From: Cryptomeria japonica
Lineage: Eukaryota > Streptophyta > Pinopsida > Cupressales > Cupressaceae
DNA: 64,000 bases
Reading direction: 5' to 3'
NCBI RefSeq assembly: GCF_030272615.1
Contig: NC_081405.1
Span: 469,516,008 to 469,580,007 of the forward strand
Below, piece by piece: positions 47,459-59,094 of the stretch (the stretch's first letter is position 1; the number at the start of each line of letters is the position of its first letter). The translations under genes were made by a program, and so were the position numbers. The notes beneath the pieces are model-generated. The model did no database searches and was not told the origin of the DNA. It saw only the letters and a list, made by a program, of their open reading frames with translations.

Positions 47459-49457
47459 TGTAATGCCCCTACCCTAGTCGGACTTGTAATACCCGTTTGA
47501 CCTTGGTTGACTTCCTATGTGGCATTCATGAATGGTAGGTTAACCATGATGCAATGTGTAGTTTAGATAATATAAATAATTGTGCATACTTATTATTGTG
47601 CTCTTGTGTCGATTCTTGTGTAAATGTAATTGTTTCCTAACTCTTGTGATAAATCTCGAGCTAACGCCTTCATTGAATATGTATATGTATATGTATGCTT
47701 GCATGAATTCATGGATGCAGGAGATTGCAGGTACAACACCGCCTAGGGCGAGGTTCATCTTCTTTGGGATTTGCAGGGTTGAGTATACCTCCTTCATCCT
47801 TAGAATTCAGATTTGGTGGTCATAAAACTCTCGTCTTGCCTTAGCCATGGTCAAGTGAGCGTCGGGTGTGGTTCATGGGGCTTTCTCTTCATTGGGTTGC
47901 ATGTCATGAGATTGGGTGGACTTCCTCGATTTGTGTGCCTTGTGCGGGGTAAGTGGAGTTTGTTACCCTAAGTATTTAATTCAATTTAATGAGTAGAAGT
48001 ACGCACTAGTATTTTGGAAATTTAAAATAGGTAGTTTCTTTTATATGAATAATCGTTAATTTAAAAAGAGATCGCTTTAATTATAATTGTAGCAAGCTTA
48101 AAGCATTTTAATTGAAATAATGTGTTCATTTATGCATTAAAAGTTGAGGAATTAAAATAAATAGATTTCTTTCATAAGATTAGTCATTTATCAAAAAAGG
48201 TCGCTTTATTATGTTATAGTGAGTCAATTTAATAGTTAAATTTGATAATAATGAATTTAATGAGTTATGCATTTTAGAAAGGAAAAATTTAAAGTCATTT
48301 GAGAAATAGAAATAAATTAATCATTTTCGCATTTTGAAAAGGAAGGGTAAATTTTATTATTTAAAAGGAAATTATTCTTTTTACTTGTAAAGTTGATATA
48401 GTATAAAAGATTGATTTTTGGAAATTTAAATTAATCAAAATGCGTTATCCTTGTTAATAGTTCAAAATATAAATGTTGGCTAAAGTAATATGGAGAAATT
48501 AAAAATTGGAGTTAAATAAGAAATAGAAGCATGTTAATTTTAATTAGAATAAAACAAGTTAGATTTATTGAGTAGTGGAAAATAATGATTTCCACTTTCA
48601 TGTTCCTTTTATTTAAAATAAATAAATAAAATGCCTAAATTCGAAATTGAAAATTAGGGCAAAAATAGGGTTTCTCATTTTAACCTAGTTTTGAAATGTT
48701 TTTGGGGGTTCTTTTTTCTTTTGGTCTTTTTCTTGGAAAAAAAAAAATGGTTTTTGAAAGAGGGATTGGAGGTTTTGAAAAAGATGGAGTTTTAGAGCAG
48801 CAGATTTGGGAGCTCTTCTTCAAAAATATTCTTCCCGGAATGTGTTTTGAGGTAGGAATCTGATCATCAGCTTGATTAAAATGTTTACAAAAAAAAAGAG
48901 GGTTTTGTATTTTTCTTTCTTGCAACATTGGTTTTCAGATTTTCCATTGATGTTTGTGAGTAAGTTTTATTGAAGAAAATTGTTAAAGATTAGCTTTTGG
49001 TTGGATTTTTGTGTGAGAAGAGAGCTTCCTTGTGCCAAAGATTTGCTTAATGGGAGGGTTATTTCAACAAATTTCCTCTATTGTTTTGAAACCCTTGACA
49101 TTCTGAAAAAAAAAAAAAAAATGTGTATGTGACTGTGATTTTCTTTCAAAAAATGGGGGATTGCTGGAAAATGTTTCAAGTTTGTGTTTCAGACTATGTG
49201 GACTGTGTTGTTGAGTTATTTACCTTGTTATCAATACTTGTATATATCTATTTAAAAATATATATATATATTCAATGAGTAAGAATAATTTTTATGAAAG
49301 CATTCATGACTAGGAAGATTTTTTTGACTGCACATTGGACAGTTTTGTGTTGGGTCTGTTATTCTTCTTTTTAAAAGAAAAAAATAATAATAATAAAAAA
49401 ATAAATAAGGAAATAAAATTTTATTCCAACCCATGGCTGGAAGGCAGCCGGTGGCAA

Positions 49458-49574
49458 CTGCTACCAATGGGTAGCAGCGCTACCAGAGGTAGCGATCTGC
49501 TACCAAATGGTAGCAGCGCTACCAGGGGTAGCGGCCTGCTACCATTTGGTAGCAGCGCTACCAATGGTAGCTTG
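49458..49574. repeat. 39-base tandem minisatellite, 3 units, GC-rich
   Basis: Units start at 49458, 49497 and 49536, each CTGCTACCA..GGTAGCAGCGCTACC plus a variable GGTAGC end. Each unit contains the self-complementary core GGTAGCAGCGCTACC, so the array can form stacked hairpins. It stands out in AT-rich surroundings. Confidence 0.9.
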
Positions 49575-50167
49575 GGCTGCCAGGGGGGGGGGGGGCACGT
49601 GGGTACCTTCCCTTTTCTGTTTTTTTTTTTAACATTAAAAAAAAAGTTTTTTTTTATTTATATTTTTTTTATTATTATGTATAAATTAATAAGTGAAGTT
49701 AAATTTAGTTTAAGAGATTTTAAATTTAGTTCTTTTATATTATTTAATTTTAAATTCAGTTTCTTTTATATTATTTAACTCCAGATTATTAAATAATATT
49801 TGGATTTAGATAACCAACACTTAGTAAATCCATACTTCATTACAAGTTATTAATTTCTTATTGATTATGTCATGCTCGGGTAATACACATTATTAACATG
49901 GGCTAAGTATTAATGGTGGATTAATGTGAATTTTTAAATAAAAGTTAATCTAACAAAACCATAAACTTGATCGACATTAGTGGTTAAAAATGATATGGTA
50001 AACGAATACCTCTACCGGATAATGCCTTTGCAGATTTAAATTTCTATAATAAAATTTGGTTATTGTAATAACCCAACATAATCATGATTCATCCAACAAA
50101 ATGAGTATATATATATATATTTTTTTTTTCCATTATATTTTACTATGTTTTATTCAATTGCATACTC

Positions 50168-50332
50168 TGGGCATCCATCCAAATAGGATTGGGCATTCAT
50201 CCATTCGGGATGAGCTTCTAACCATACGGGTTAGGCAAGTGTCCATACGGGACGTAAATTCCATCTATCCAATACGGGATAGGCATCTACCCATACGGGG
50301 TAGGCATCCATCCAAACGGGATAGGAAATGCT
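50168..50332. repeat. About 22-base degenerate tandem repeat, 7 units
   Basis: Consensus close to GGCATCCATCCATACGGGATA, units diverged by several bases each. Lies in the 5.6 kb LTR-like element. Confidence 0.85.
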
Positions 50333-51779
50333 CTGGCCAGAGACTTAGACTCATCGGGACCATTCGGGTCCTGAGCCACTCACTAAGTACTACATTCTTC
50401 TAACAAGAATGCACCGAGGTCGCCGTCCTTAGGAGTAATAAGAAAATAATACCAGCTTGAATTCCGCCTCGGAATTTGGCTTAAAGCCTCGGGAAGTCAA
50501 GCGAATCCATACGGGATTCCTTCCGAGTATGCATTGAATTAAGTTTGATTATCTTATCTTTCAATTAGGATTCTTACTCAACCAAGCCTAGACCCCACCC
50601 ACGAACGCCTGAGTACGAGGGACAACTCCGTCCCAAGACTGCCTACATACCCGCTTCGGCACGGGATCAAGGCGTAAAGTATGTAGTTCTATTTTCTAAT
50701 CTATGGTTTGATGTAAACTGATTTGTGGGTACGCAACCCTTTCTAGGGTCAGTGTCCCAGACAGTTTCTCTGCGGTTGCTACCCACGAAGGTAGCACTTA
50801 AGCGAAGGCTCGAGATGGCCTATTGCTTGTGGCCTAAACAAAATAACTAGAACCTAATACTTATCATGAGCGTCACCCCATTGCAAATCACCAATATCCC
50901 TTCGAGATGAATAAATAAATAAATAAGAAAGTAAATTCCATGAGAGCTTTTAACTTGACCATCCCTAAGAGGGGTTTACTATGGTTTATCTCAACGGATG
51001 TGAAATTCATTTAAAAGTTATCTTATTAAATTATCGATCCAAGAGGGATTACCCGCCCCTTGGATTTTTTTTTAACTTCCAAATGTCCCTTATTACTCCC
51101 CGACGATTTATAGGGACGATGCCACAGACATCGTTAATGCAGCTTTATTAGGCGTTAAGTGCAGTAGTTCAACACGATGGCATTACCCGTAAGCGTGACC
51201 CAGAGGCACCATATATACTGAACGCTGCTAGTTTTGATTTTCCATCTTCCTTTATTTAGTTTTCTAACTACGAATAACAAATGAAAGCGTAAGTAATTGA
51301 AGTAACTACTTGACGTGTAATTTGCATAACAATGAAGCTCGCATAATAGTAAATTCATGAAGATATAATTATTCTATAAATAATTTGCATGCTATGGATC
51401 CAAAAATGACGATTACATTTAAGCATTTGTAATAAAGACCATTCAACGATTCTTAATGGTTGAGTAACTTAAATTTTAAAAAGGAGATAGTCTACGATTT
51501 AAAAAAAAAACTTGCTAAGGCAATTTAATTATGAACTTGCTACATATTAGCCCAATTTTTCTAAGTCGAAATACAATATCTCAAAGTTTATCAAAATAAT
51601 TAAAGAAAAACATTATTTCCTAAATGCCATTATTATCAACAAAAGAAAATTTAACTAAATAACCTAAAGATTGACTTAAGAAAAATATTAAATAACTTAG
51701 CAACTAACACTTGTATTAGTCTATAAAATAATCCCCAAGAAAAATTTCGATTACAACTTAGAGGGAGAAAAGGACTTAT

Positions 51780-51985
51780 TTAACGCACGGATTTTGGTTT
51801 AATGCAGGGTGCGGGGTGGGGACCACGGGTCCCATCACCCCTGCGGCCCTGCATGCGCAGGTCCGCAGAGATGAGGGGACCCGCGGGCCCCTCCATACTC
51901 TGCGACGGTTCAACGTAACCGTCCATACACACACAATGCCGAAGTCCAACGAAAACGCCATGCGTTACGAGGGTTTTTGGGAGGC
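51780..51985. other. GC/CpG-rich block
   Basis: Dense in CpG and G/C runs, with CGGGTCCC and GGGACCCGCGGGCCCC that can pair with each other. Downstream lies an AT repeat. May be LTR promoter or regulatory DNA; no TATA box can be assigned. Confidence 0.4.
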
Positions 51986-52035
51986 TTTTTCCCTACGTTC
52001 GATATGCTTTTCTCATTTTTTTTTGGGTTATTTGA

Positions 52036-52082
52036 TTATATATATATATATATGTATATGTATGTATATAATATATATATAT
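52036..52082. repeat. Compound (TA)n/(TATG)n microsatellite
   Basis: TA runs interrupted by TATG units. Confidence 0.9.
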
Positions 52083-52199
52083 GTTGTAATATTATTGTCA
52101 TTTTTCCTATACAGGAACATTTATAATTTCTTCTTTTAATCTTATTGAAGGTTACTCAGAGCAGGGTAATAATGTTTGAAGATAAATTTTCCAGAAATA

Positions 52200-52535
52200 A
52201 AATGAAGCAGTAACCAGAGGGGTTTTCCATTTCTTTGTTTTCTACAGGGAAATACATTTACAGATAAAGAGAGTTTATTTCTTTTCTCCATTTCTTCTGT
52301 TTCCTACACAGGGGAAAACTTATTCACAGAGAAAGGAATTCATTTCTTTACACAAGAAAAATTTCATTCACAGAGAGAGTTATCCATTTCTTTACACAGG
52401 GAAAATTCATTCACAGAAAGAGAGTTATTCATTTCTTTATACAGGGGAAAATTCATTCACAGAAAGAGAGTTATTCATTTCTTTACACAGGGAAAATTCA
52501 TTCACAGAGAGAGGAGATTTATTTATACACACAGG
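52200..52535. repeat. 45-46-base tandem repeat
   Basis: Unit TTATTCATTTCTTTACACAG then GGAAAATTCATTCACAGAAAGAGAG. Clear units start at 52380, 52425 and 52471; more diverged ones precede them from about 52200. Confidence 0.85.
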
Positions 52536-52985
52536 GAGATCTAATTTTTATCAAATTAAACTGAAGATAATGAATCTCATTTCCATTTACTCTGAAACTA
52601 ATTTCTTGTCAGAATTAAAACAATAAATCTTATTTTCAAAAAAAAAAAGAATGAGTTTCATCCTACAAGATCTGAAACAATTTTCTTATCAAAACAATGA
52701 ATTTTATTCTCTAAAAATCTGAAACTAACCTCTCAATGGCCTCCTAACCACCCAAAGTAAATGAATGCTTCCTAAAATTCTAAGATGTCATATCATTGAA
52801 CATATATATAATCATGTCTTATGCATTATCCCACAATTAGGATATCCAGATTAATGGATCATTTGACGCAAGTTGAGTTAGGTGCTAGGTTAGGAATGTT
52901 TAGCCATCCGTTGTGCTATCTATGTTTCAGATAACTCCAAATTATCTTAATGTTGTAACTAGTCAGTAATTCTCTTAACTATTAT

Positions 52986-52987
<2 letters not shown>

Positions 52988-53017
<30 letters not shown>
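52988..53017. repeat. (AT)n microsatellite
   Basis: Uninterrupted AT repeat close to the end of the 5.6 kb element. Confidence 0.95.
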
Positions 53018-53019
<2 letters not shown>

Positions 53020-53077
53020 CACTCTATTCGAGTGTTTTTAACTTAAACCCTTAGGGGTTTCCTGGCGGGGCATTACA

Positions 53078-53082
53078 TATAA
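53078..53082. repeat. Right target duplication TATAA
   Basis: Identical to 47454-47458. Confidence 0.85.
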
Positions 53083-54160
53083 ATCATCATGTCATAAGTA
53101 CATGCATCACATAAACATCATCACATATGCCATCATTATATTTATAAGCATAAGTTATATATGCATCATACAAATCATCCCAAGTTCATAAAACATGATC
53201 AACATAGAGCATATAAGACATCATATAGCATAACCGCGTCATCATGATAGAACATGCATAACATAAGCATCATAAAAAATGATATAGAATCATAACATGC
53301 ATAACATAAGCATCATAAGTAAACATCATAATCATCATACATCATGATATGAGCATATAACCGCTAGTAATAGGTGCCATCTTTTATATATATCAAAAAA
53401 TAATCAATGTCGTGATACAATGATGTCATATCTCAAAAATGGCTACAAAATCACTTGTAGGTTTCTACATCATATATAAAAAGTAGTACTAGTATAAAAT
53501 GGATCTGGAAGGGGCTGTAATGAACTCCCACCCTCTAACATTGATGGTATGTGTGGCCTCTAAGCTCTCGAAGGAACTAGCTAGGCTAAACATATACTTG
53601 CCCTCACTCTAAGGGGGCCCATCACCCCTGTGTTGTCTAATCTTTCTCATCATCCTCGGTTCCTAGCCTAGAACATCATCATAAAATTGTTTGTAGTCTA
53701 ACTCATTGGCACGATGGACTCATGTAGGCTCCACCAATGTGTTATCTCTTATGTGGCTCAATAGACATGATCCATGTCAAAGGCAACATGGCCTCAACCT
53801 GTGGCCTCAGAACTCTCAATAGATATCTATGTCCACCCATACCTCTCAATACCCACATCTCTCTCATCTCTCACTATCTAAAGCTATTCCCAAAGTGATG
53901 CAATCTATCATGCCTAGAACTATATCTATTCCTCCAAAATTTGTAGTCAGGCTCTCATGACCTCAAAATCAGCTATCTCATCTTAGCCCTAGACATCTCC
54001 TCCTTTGGCATACTCATATTGAGCCCTCCCACTCCCATACCTACCCACCATCTTGTCCTACCTTTCCTCCCTCTCTCTCAATCTACTAAGGGGAATCCTA
54101 TCCCTGAACTTGTATATCATGTCCATGTGGTTGTATAGGTGGCACTTGTAACAATGGAAC
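53083..54160. other. CAT-rich gypsy tail, then weakly coding sequence
   Basis: 53083-53480 continues the CATCAT/CATAA-rich sequence seen left of 47454. From about 53500 it becomes more balanced and may hold the C-terminal part of the plant mobile domain protein on the minus strand, without clear motifs. Confidence 0.4.
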
Positions 54161-55245
54161 CTATATCCTACCTCCTCTCCCTCGCAATGGCCTCGGTGGC
54201 CATCCATCACTTCCTCTATCCCCCTCAAATATGTTTCCTCTCCCCTTCCTCCTCAGTTGACAAACTGGCCTATCACCATCTATGTCACCCTCAAGCCTTG
54301 ACATCAGTTCTCCAATACTTGTCAACCGTGGAAAAGGATGCGCTTGAAAGTATGCCTCATAATTAGGCATCATCCTTGCTTTCGCAAAATCAAGTCTCGG
54401 ATCCTAAGGTACTAGCATAAGGGCCTATAACTCTACTACAACAACCTCATATGTAAAACATAGTCCCCATCTAGGAATCTCCTATCTGGACTATGTAAAA
54501 TTTATAGATCTTATTAGCTGACCCTATATCTGACCAAACAATCTAGATACCCAATCTAGTAGATGCCTCTCAATGATGTATGGTGTCCTCTCAATCAGGC
54601 ACTTGGTCTAAAAACAATGTGGGAGTGTTATGTCATCCTCCTCCAAAAGCTTGTAATTCAAATAAGGCCACCAGAGGATTGTGTCAATATTGTTGATGAC
54701 TCTCCTCTAAAACTCCATCTTCCCAAGATGAGGTTGGGAGACGATTATGCTATATATGTGTACATAGGGTTGTCCAACCCCACATCCTCTATAACATATC
54801 ATCCTAGTCACTGCATTTTGCTCGTAATCCCATATCTGGAGTAGTGTCATGCCTACAGATATCTCATAGCCACTGAGGTAGACAAACTAGTGTAAATCAT
54901 GATATATATGAGCCAGCATGCAGGGGCCCCAAGAAAACTGAGTCTCATAAGAGAGCATCATGTCTATCGTCTAACCCCAACCAATAGACATCCTGTGTGG
55001 CATGCGGTTTTGACAAATGTAACCCCATATCACCTTGTCGACAAATGCTACCCAACCTGACCTAACCAAACCCGGCTCATACATCTCTTCCCAACTAATG
55101 TGACTGTCGCAGATTAAATCCTGACAATCAAATACATGGTGTAAAGTCTCAATATATCCTCCCTCTCAGTCGTAGACCACCATCTCTCTATGGATGGGAA
55201 TGCATAGAATTTGGTAGAAATCCTCTAGAGTCATAGACATCTCCC
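54161..55245 (-). pseudogene. Plant mobile domain (PMD, MAIN-like) fragment
   Basis: Reading the minus strand from about 55245: MTLEDFYQILCIPI, then HISWEEMYE, AFVDKVIWGYI, IDMMLSYETQFSWGPCMLAHI, YHDL, a YEISVGMTLLQIWDYE block and MICYRG. This order (TLED..LLGLPI, then SWG..LA.LY..L, then LLQ.W..E) is the plant mobile domain signature. The domain is found both in host MAIN/MAIL genes and in many plant transposons. A Gly/Arg-rich stretch (54220-54161) follows a MMPNYEAYF segment. Stops and frameshifts are frequent, so it is a remnant; the transposon context suggests a TE-borne copy. Confidence 0.6.
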
Positions 55246-56478
55246 CAATGTTGGACCTCCAAAATTTTCCCAAATTTTGAGGGCCCATGTTGAAAAATTT
55301 GCTTGTGACAATTAGAAACATTCCTGCAATTTCAATCCAAGTAGCCCAATTTGAGGGTCAATTATTTGACACCCCTTGATTTTCATGGGAAACCATGTGT
55401 GGATACTGATAACCACTTATTAGAGATGCCATATGTACATTTTCAGACTCCTGGGATTAGATTTTATAATTTTTTGAAGTCATTGTTTTGGGGCCCTAAG
55501 GTAGGTTTGTTGATTGCACTGTTAAACTTTTTTGAGTAGCCATCTTTGGAGAGTTGTATTTTGTTGCTAGCTAAGTGTCATGTTAGACCGATAATTTTTA
55601 GTGATTTTTTGCATCTTCATGGACTCCCATGTCAATTTATAGAGACCCATGAATTCATTTGACATGTTTCCTAGTCCAAATCCATTTGCAATTTGTTTAG
55701 ATTTGCAGGTTGGACTATGTAAAATCAGCTAAAGTAGCATTGCATACTAATTTTTATTTCATGGCCTATTGACCTACATGCTAGGGTAATTATTCCTCAT
55801 GATTCTCTATATATTTATCTACTACTTTGTCAGTTTACAACACCCCAACACCTTATTTGATATTTTTCAAAGCCAAATCCAGATGAACTTTACAAAGGTT
55901 AAAAATCAGTGTTTCCAGAAAATGAAGGGAAGGCATGTTTGGGTATGAATATTTTACATATATGATGGATTCAATAAAAACCCCTTTGCACACATGCTTA
56001 TGGTATCTAGATGTATCAATTACCCAAGTGGTGGCCTCTAAAACCAAAGTTTGGTATTTTTTCAAATCAGTGTTTGGACAAGTTTCATAAAGGTTTGAAA
56101 AGTGCACTTTAAAAATATGCTTGAGTAAGAAACTTAAAACATTAAAATATTTCACTCAAGAATCATCATCATCATCTATGTGGCATTCTAGATTCTCTAT
56201 AGAACATTGTGCAAATGTGTCAGTTTCTGGGACTCAGGGAGGTGATTTAATCAGTTTTTGAAGCCGATTTCAGGGGCTACCTGAGTGGTTTTGGTCATAA
56301 TGCAAGGATTTTGAATGTCAAATTAAATGATAATCCACTCGAATTTTCATATCCAAAATATATCCATACAGGTTTTCAAGGCATTTTCAGGGGTCAGTTG
56401 TTCAGAAATGAATTTTTTTATAATCGGGCCCACTAGGGACCCGACTAAGGTTGTAGCCCAACGAGACCAATTAATGCT

Positions 56479-56513
<35 letters not shown>

Positions 56514-56761
56514 TTATCTTTGATTTAAAGAATGAGTTTGTTTAAATCAGTAAATTGATTTGAGTATTTATCAATGATCAAAGAGGTTAACCAATGTAAC
56601 TCATGGGGCCATGTAAATATTTCAAGGTTGTGCAAAAGGGGAAATTTAAAATGCAAAATCAAAATATTATGCAATTGTATATAATATCTTCATGAAGTTA
56701 TGTGTGAAGAAAGAGAAATTGGTGGGCCCATGAGAATGGAATTCATATGTGCATAAGGGAA
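55246..56761. other. No gene recognised
   Basis: AT-rich, with open frames lacking family signature. 56425-56460 has a GGGCCCACTAGGGACCCGAC block that can pair with itself. Confidence 0.4.
56479..56506. repeat. (TA)n microsatellite
   Basis: Uninterrupted TA repeat. Confidence 0.95.
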
Positions 56762-58845
56762 ATCTATTGGGGAGAAGAAATTCATACTGCAATTTACACT
56801 CTTAACAAAATTATATATCGGAAGAGACATGGGAAGACATCTTATTAGCTATGGCATGGTAGAACTCCGATAGTTAAATAGTTTAAAGTATTTGGAAGCA
56901 AGTGCTACATACAGAGAGATGAGGATAATCTCAGAAAGTTTGATAGTAGAGCTGATGAAGGCATATTCCTAGGATATCGTACAAGGAGAAAGGCATACCA
57001 GTGTTACAACAAAAGGTTGTACAAAATTGTTGAAAGTGAAAATGTGAAGGTTGATGAAGACACTTCTAAAGAGTCTAATAAATTGGCAGGTTATGATTCT
57101 AATGAATAGGATGATAGAAAAAGGGAAGAGAAGACCAGAGAAGGAGAAGAAGAAAAGTAAACTCAGGAAGCTCTGACATCTACATCTAAAACCCCAAGAT
57201 ATGTTTAGAAAAATCACTCAATGGATCATATTAGTGGAGATAAGAATAAAGGTATCATCACAAGAAACAAAGTAGCTCAAGAACAAGTTTTGTTATGTCC
57301 ACTTTTAGAGACTAAACCAAAAACAATAGAAGAAGCTTGCAATGATCACAATTGAATGAACGCAATGAAAGAAGAGCTAGATCAGATTGAAAAGAATCAG
57401 ACATAGGAAATAGTTCACAGACTGGAAGATAAGAATGTAATTGGAACTAAGTGGGTCTTTTGGAACAATCTGGATAAAGATGCAAAGGTTGTGAGAAATA
57501 CAGCAAGGTTGGTTTGCAAAGGTTATACTCAAATTGAGGGTATTGATTTTAATGAGACATATGCCCCAGTTGCTTGGATGTAAGCAATCAGGATGTTTTT
57601 GGCTTTTGCATCTTTTAAGGATTTTAAAGTTTATCAAATGGATGTGGAATCAACATTTTTGAATGGAGAGTTGAAAGAAGAAGTTTATATTGAACAACCA
57701 AAAGGATTAATGTTGAAAGATGATCCAAACATTATTTGTAGATTAAAGAAGGTCATGTATGGATTGAAACAAGCCCCTAAATATTGGTATGAAAGGCTTC
57801 ATAAGTACTTGACTAATCAAGGATTTCAGAAAGGCTCAACTGACAGAAATTTATATTTCAAAATAGATTCAGGTAAAATTCTAATTGTTGTAGTGTATGT
57901 TGATGATATAATTTTTGGAGGAAATGACGGTATGTGCAGAAAATTTGCTAATGAGATACAGAAGGAATTTGAGATGTCCATGATTGGTGAGTTCAATTTC
58001 TTCCTTGGTTTGCAAGTTAATCAAAATGACAAAGGAATTTTCATTTCTCAGTCTAAATATATCAAGGAATTGTTGAAGAAGTTGGGTTAGAGAACTCCAA
58101 ACTGGTGTGTATACCTATGACCACTGGATGAAAGTTGACAAAGGATGATAAGTCCCCTAAAGAAGATGCAAGTTGGTACAAATCAATGATTGGAGGACTG
58201 TTATACTTGATTTCTAACATACTGGATATCATGTATGCAGTTTGTTTGGTAGCAAAATTTCAGCAAGAACTAAAAGAGCCTCATGTTGTGGCAGTAAAAA
58301 GAACTTTTAGATATATAAAAGGAACAAAGGAATTTATTTTGTGGCACCCCAGAATTTCACATTTTATTATGATGGCTTATATTGATGCATATTGAGCTAG
58401 AAGTGTTGATGATGGGAGAAGTACAAGTGGTGGAGCATTCTTTCTAGGCTCCTGGTTAGTGGCTTGGTCAAGTAAGAAGAAGGATTCTATCTCTTTATCT
58501 ACAATTGAAGAAGAATATATTGTAGCATCTTCATGTTGCACACAGATCATATGGATGAAGTAGACTTTGAAAGATATTGGTGTAACATTCAATGAACCCA
58601 TCTCTATTATGTGTGATAACACTACTGCAATAAACATTTCTAAGAATCCAGTATAGCATTCCAAAATAAAGCATATATCTATTCAGTATCACTTCTTGAG
58701 GGAAAAGGTGCTAGATAATGAAGTAAAACATGAGTATGTACCTACAAAGGAGTAGATTGTAGATATCTTTACATAGGCATTGTGTAAAGATACTTTTGAG
58801 TATCTCTGGAAGAAGTTAGGGGTATTACCCCTTTCCAATTTTTAA
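56762..58845 (+). pseudogene. pol: Copia integrase C-terminus, reverse transcriptase and RNase H
   Basis: Integrase end: LNKI, FKVFGSKCYIQRDED, FDSRADEGIFLGY and YQCYNKR. RT: EELDQIEKN, NVIGTKWVF, VCKGYTQIEGIDFNETYAPV, QMDVESTFLNGEL, YGLKQAPKYWYERL and the catalytic VVYVDDIIFGGN, then IGEFNFFLGLQ (57593-58090 open). After a frameshift near 58100, RNase H shows DDRRSTSGGAFFLG-like remnants, SLSTIEEEYI, MCDNTTAI, HIS..YHFLREKV and the end PLSNF with TAA at 58845. RNase H contains TAG at 58561, 58654, 58753 and 58774, all at Gln positions of the family. Non-functional. Confidence 0.9.
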
Positions 58846-58949
58846 ACTAATTTGCATCTGGATGTGCATTGGCCTAGTGAGAAGCTTGCATATTCTTATC
58901 TGGACTAATGCTTGGGTGCTTCCTCTTAGGTAAAGAAGGATTGAATTTC

Positions 58950-58999
58950 ATTGGGGGAGTCATGCCAACCTTTGTTATTGTTATCAAAGGGGGAGAGAT
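58950..58999 (+). promoter_or_regulatory. Internal polypurine tracts of the copia element
   Basis: Two purine tracts, ATTGGGGGAGTCATGCC at 58950 and TCAAAGGGGGAGAGAT at 58984, about 100 bases inside the LTR-proximal tract. Multiple tracts are a known Sirevirus trait. Confidence 0.55.
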
Positions 59000-59080
59000 C
59001 TTGAGAGTTTCAGTTGTTTTAGTTGCAGAGTTGTGTAGAGATTGTTTTGTGCTTATTGTTGATGGATGTTGCCATTAATG

Positions 59081-59094
59081 AAAAAGGGGGAGAT
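59081..59094 (+). promoter_or_regulatory. LTR-proximal polypurine tract of the copia element
   Basis: AAAAAGGGGGAGAT directly before the LTR. Confidence 0.8.

Larger units (their letters stand above)
47459..53077. mobile_element. 5.6 kb LTR-like element without ORFs (solo long LTR or LARD-like)
   Basis: Starts TGTAATGCCCC and ends GGGGCATTACA, an 11-base terminal inverted repeat of the TG..CA type, and is flanked by a perfect 5-base duplication. Both flanks are the same CAT-rich gypsy tail. Inside there is no protein family signature, no primer site and no second copy of either end, so it is not an LTR-internal-LTR unit. It does contain three separate tandem repeat arrays and a GC-rich, CpG-rich block. 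A solo long LTR left by recombination is the simplest reading; an unusual terminal-repeat element is possible. Confidence 0.75.

Noticed and set aside
49335-49778. 147-codon open frame over the 39-base minisatellite
   Set aside because: Its length comes from a repeat period divisible by three and from T-rich sequence; it looks like a tandem repeat and not a protein gene.
52200-52535. Evenly spaced repeats, considered as a CRISPR array
   Set aside because: The whole 45-base unit repeats without unique spacers, and the context is a plant retroelement.
47459-53077. Considered as a complete LTR element with two LTRs
   Set aside because: Neither terminal sequence recurs inside, and no primer site follows a candidate 5' LTR.
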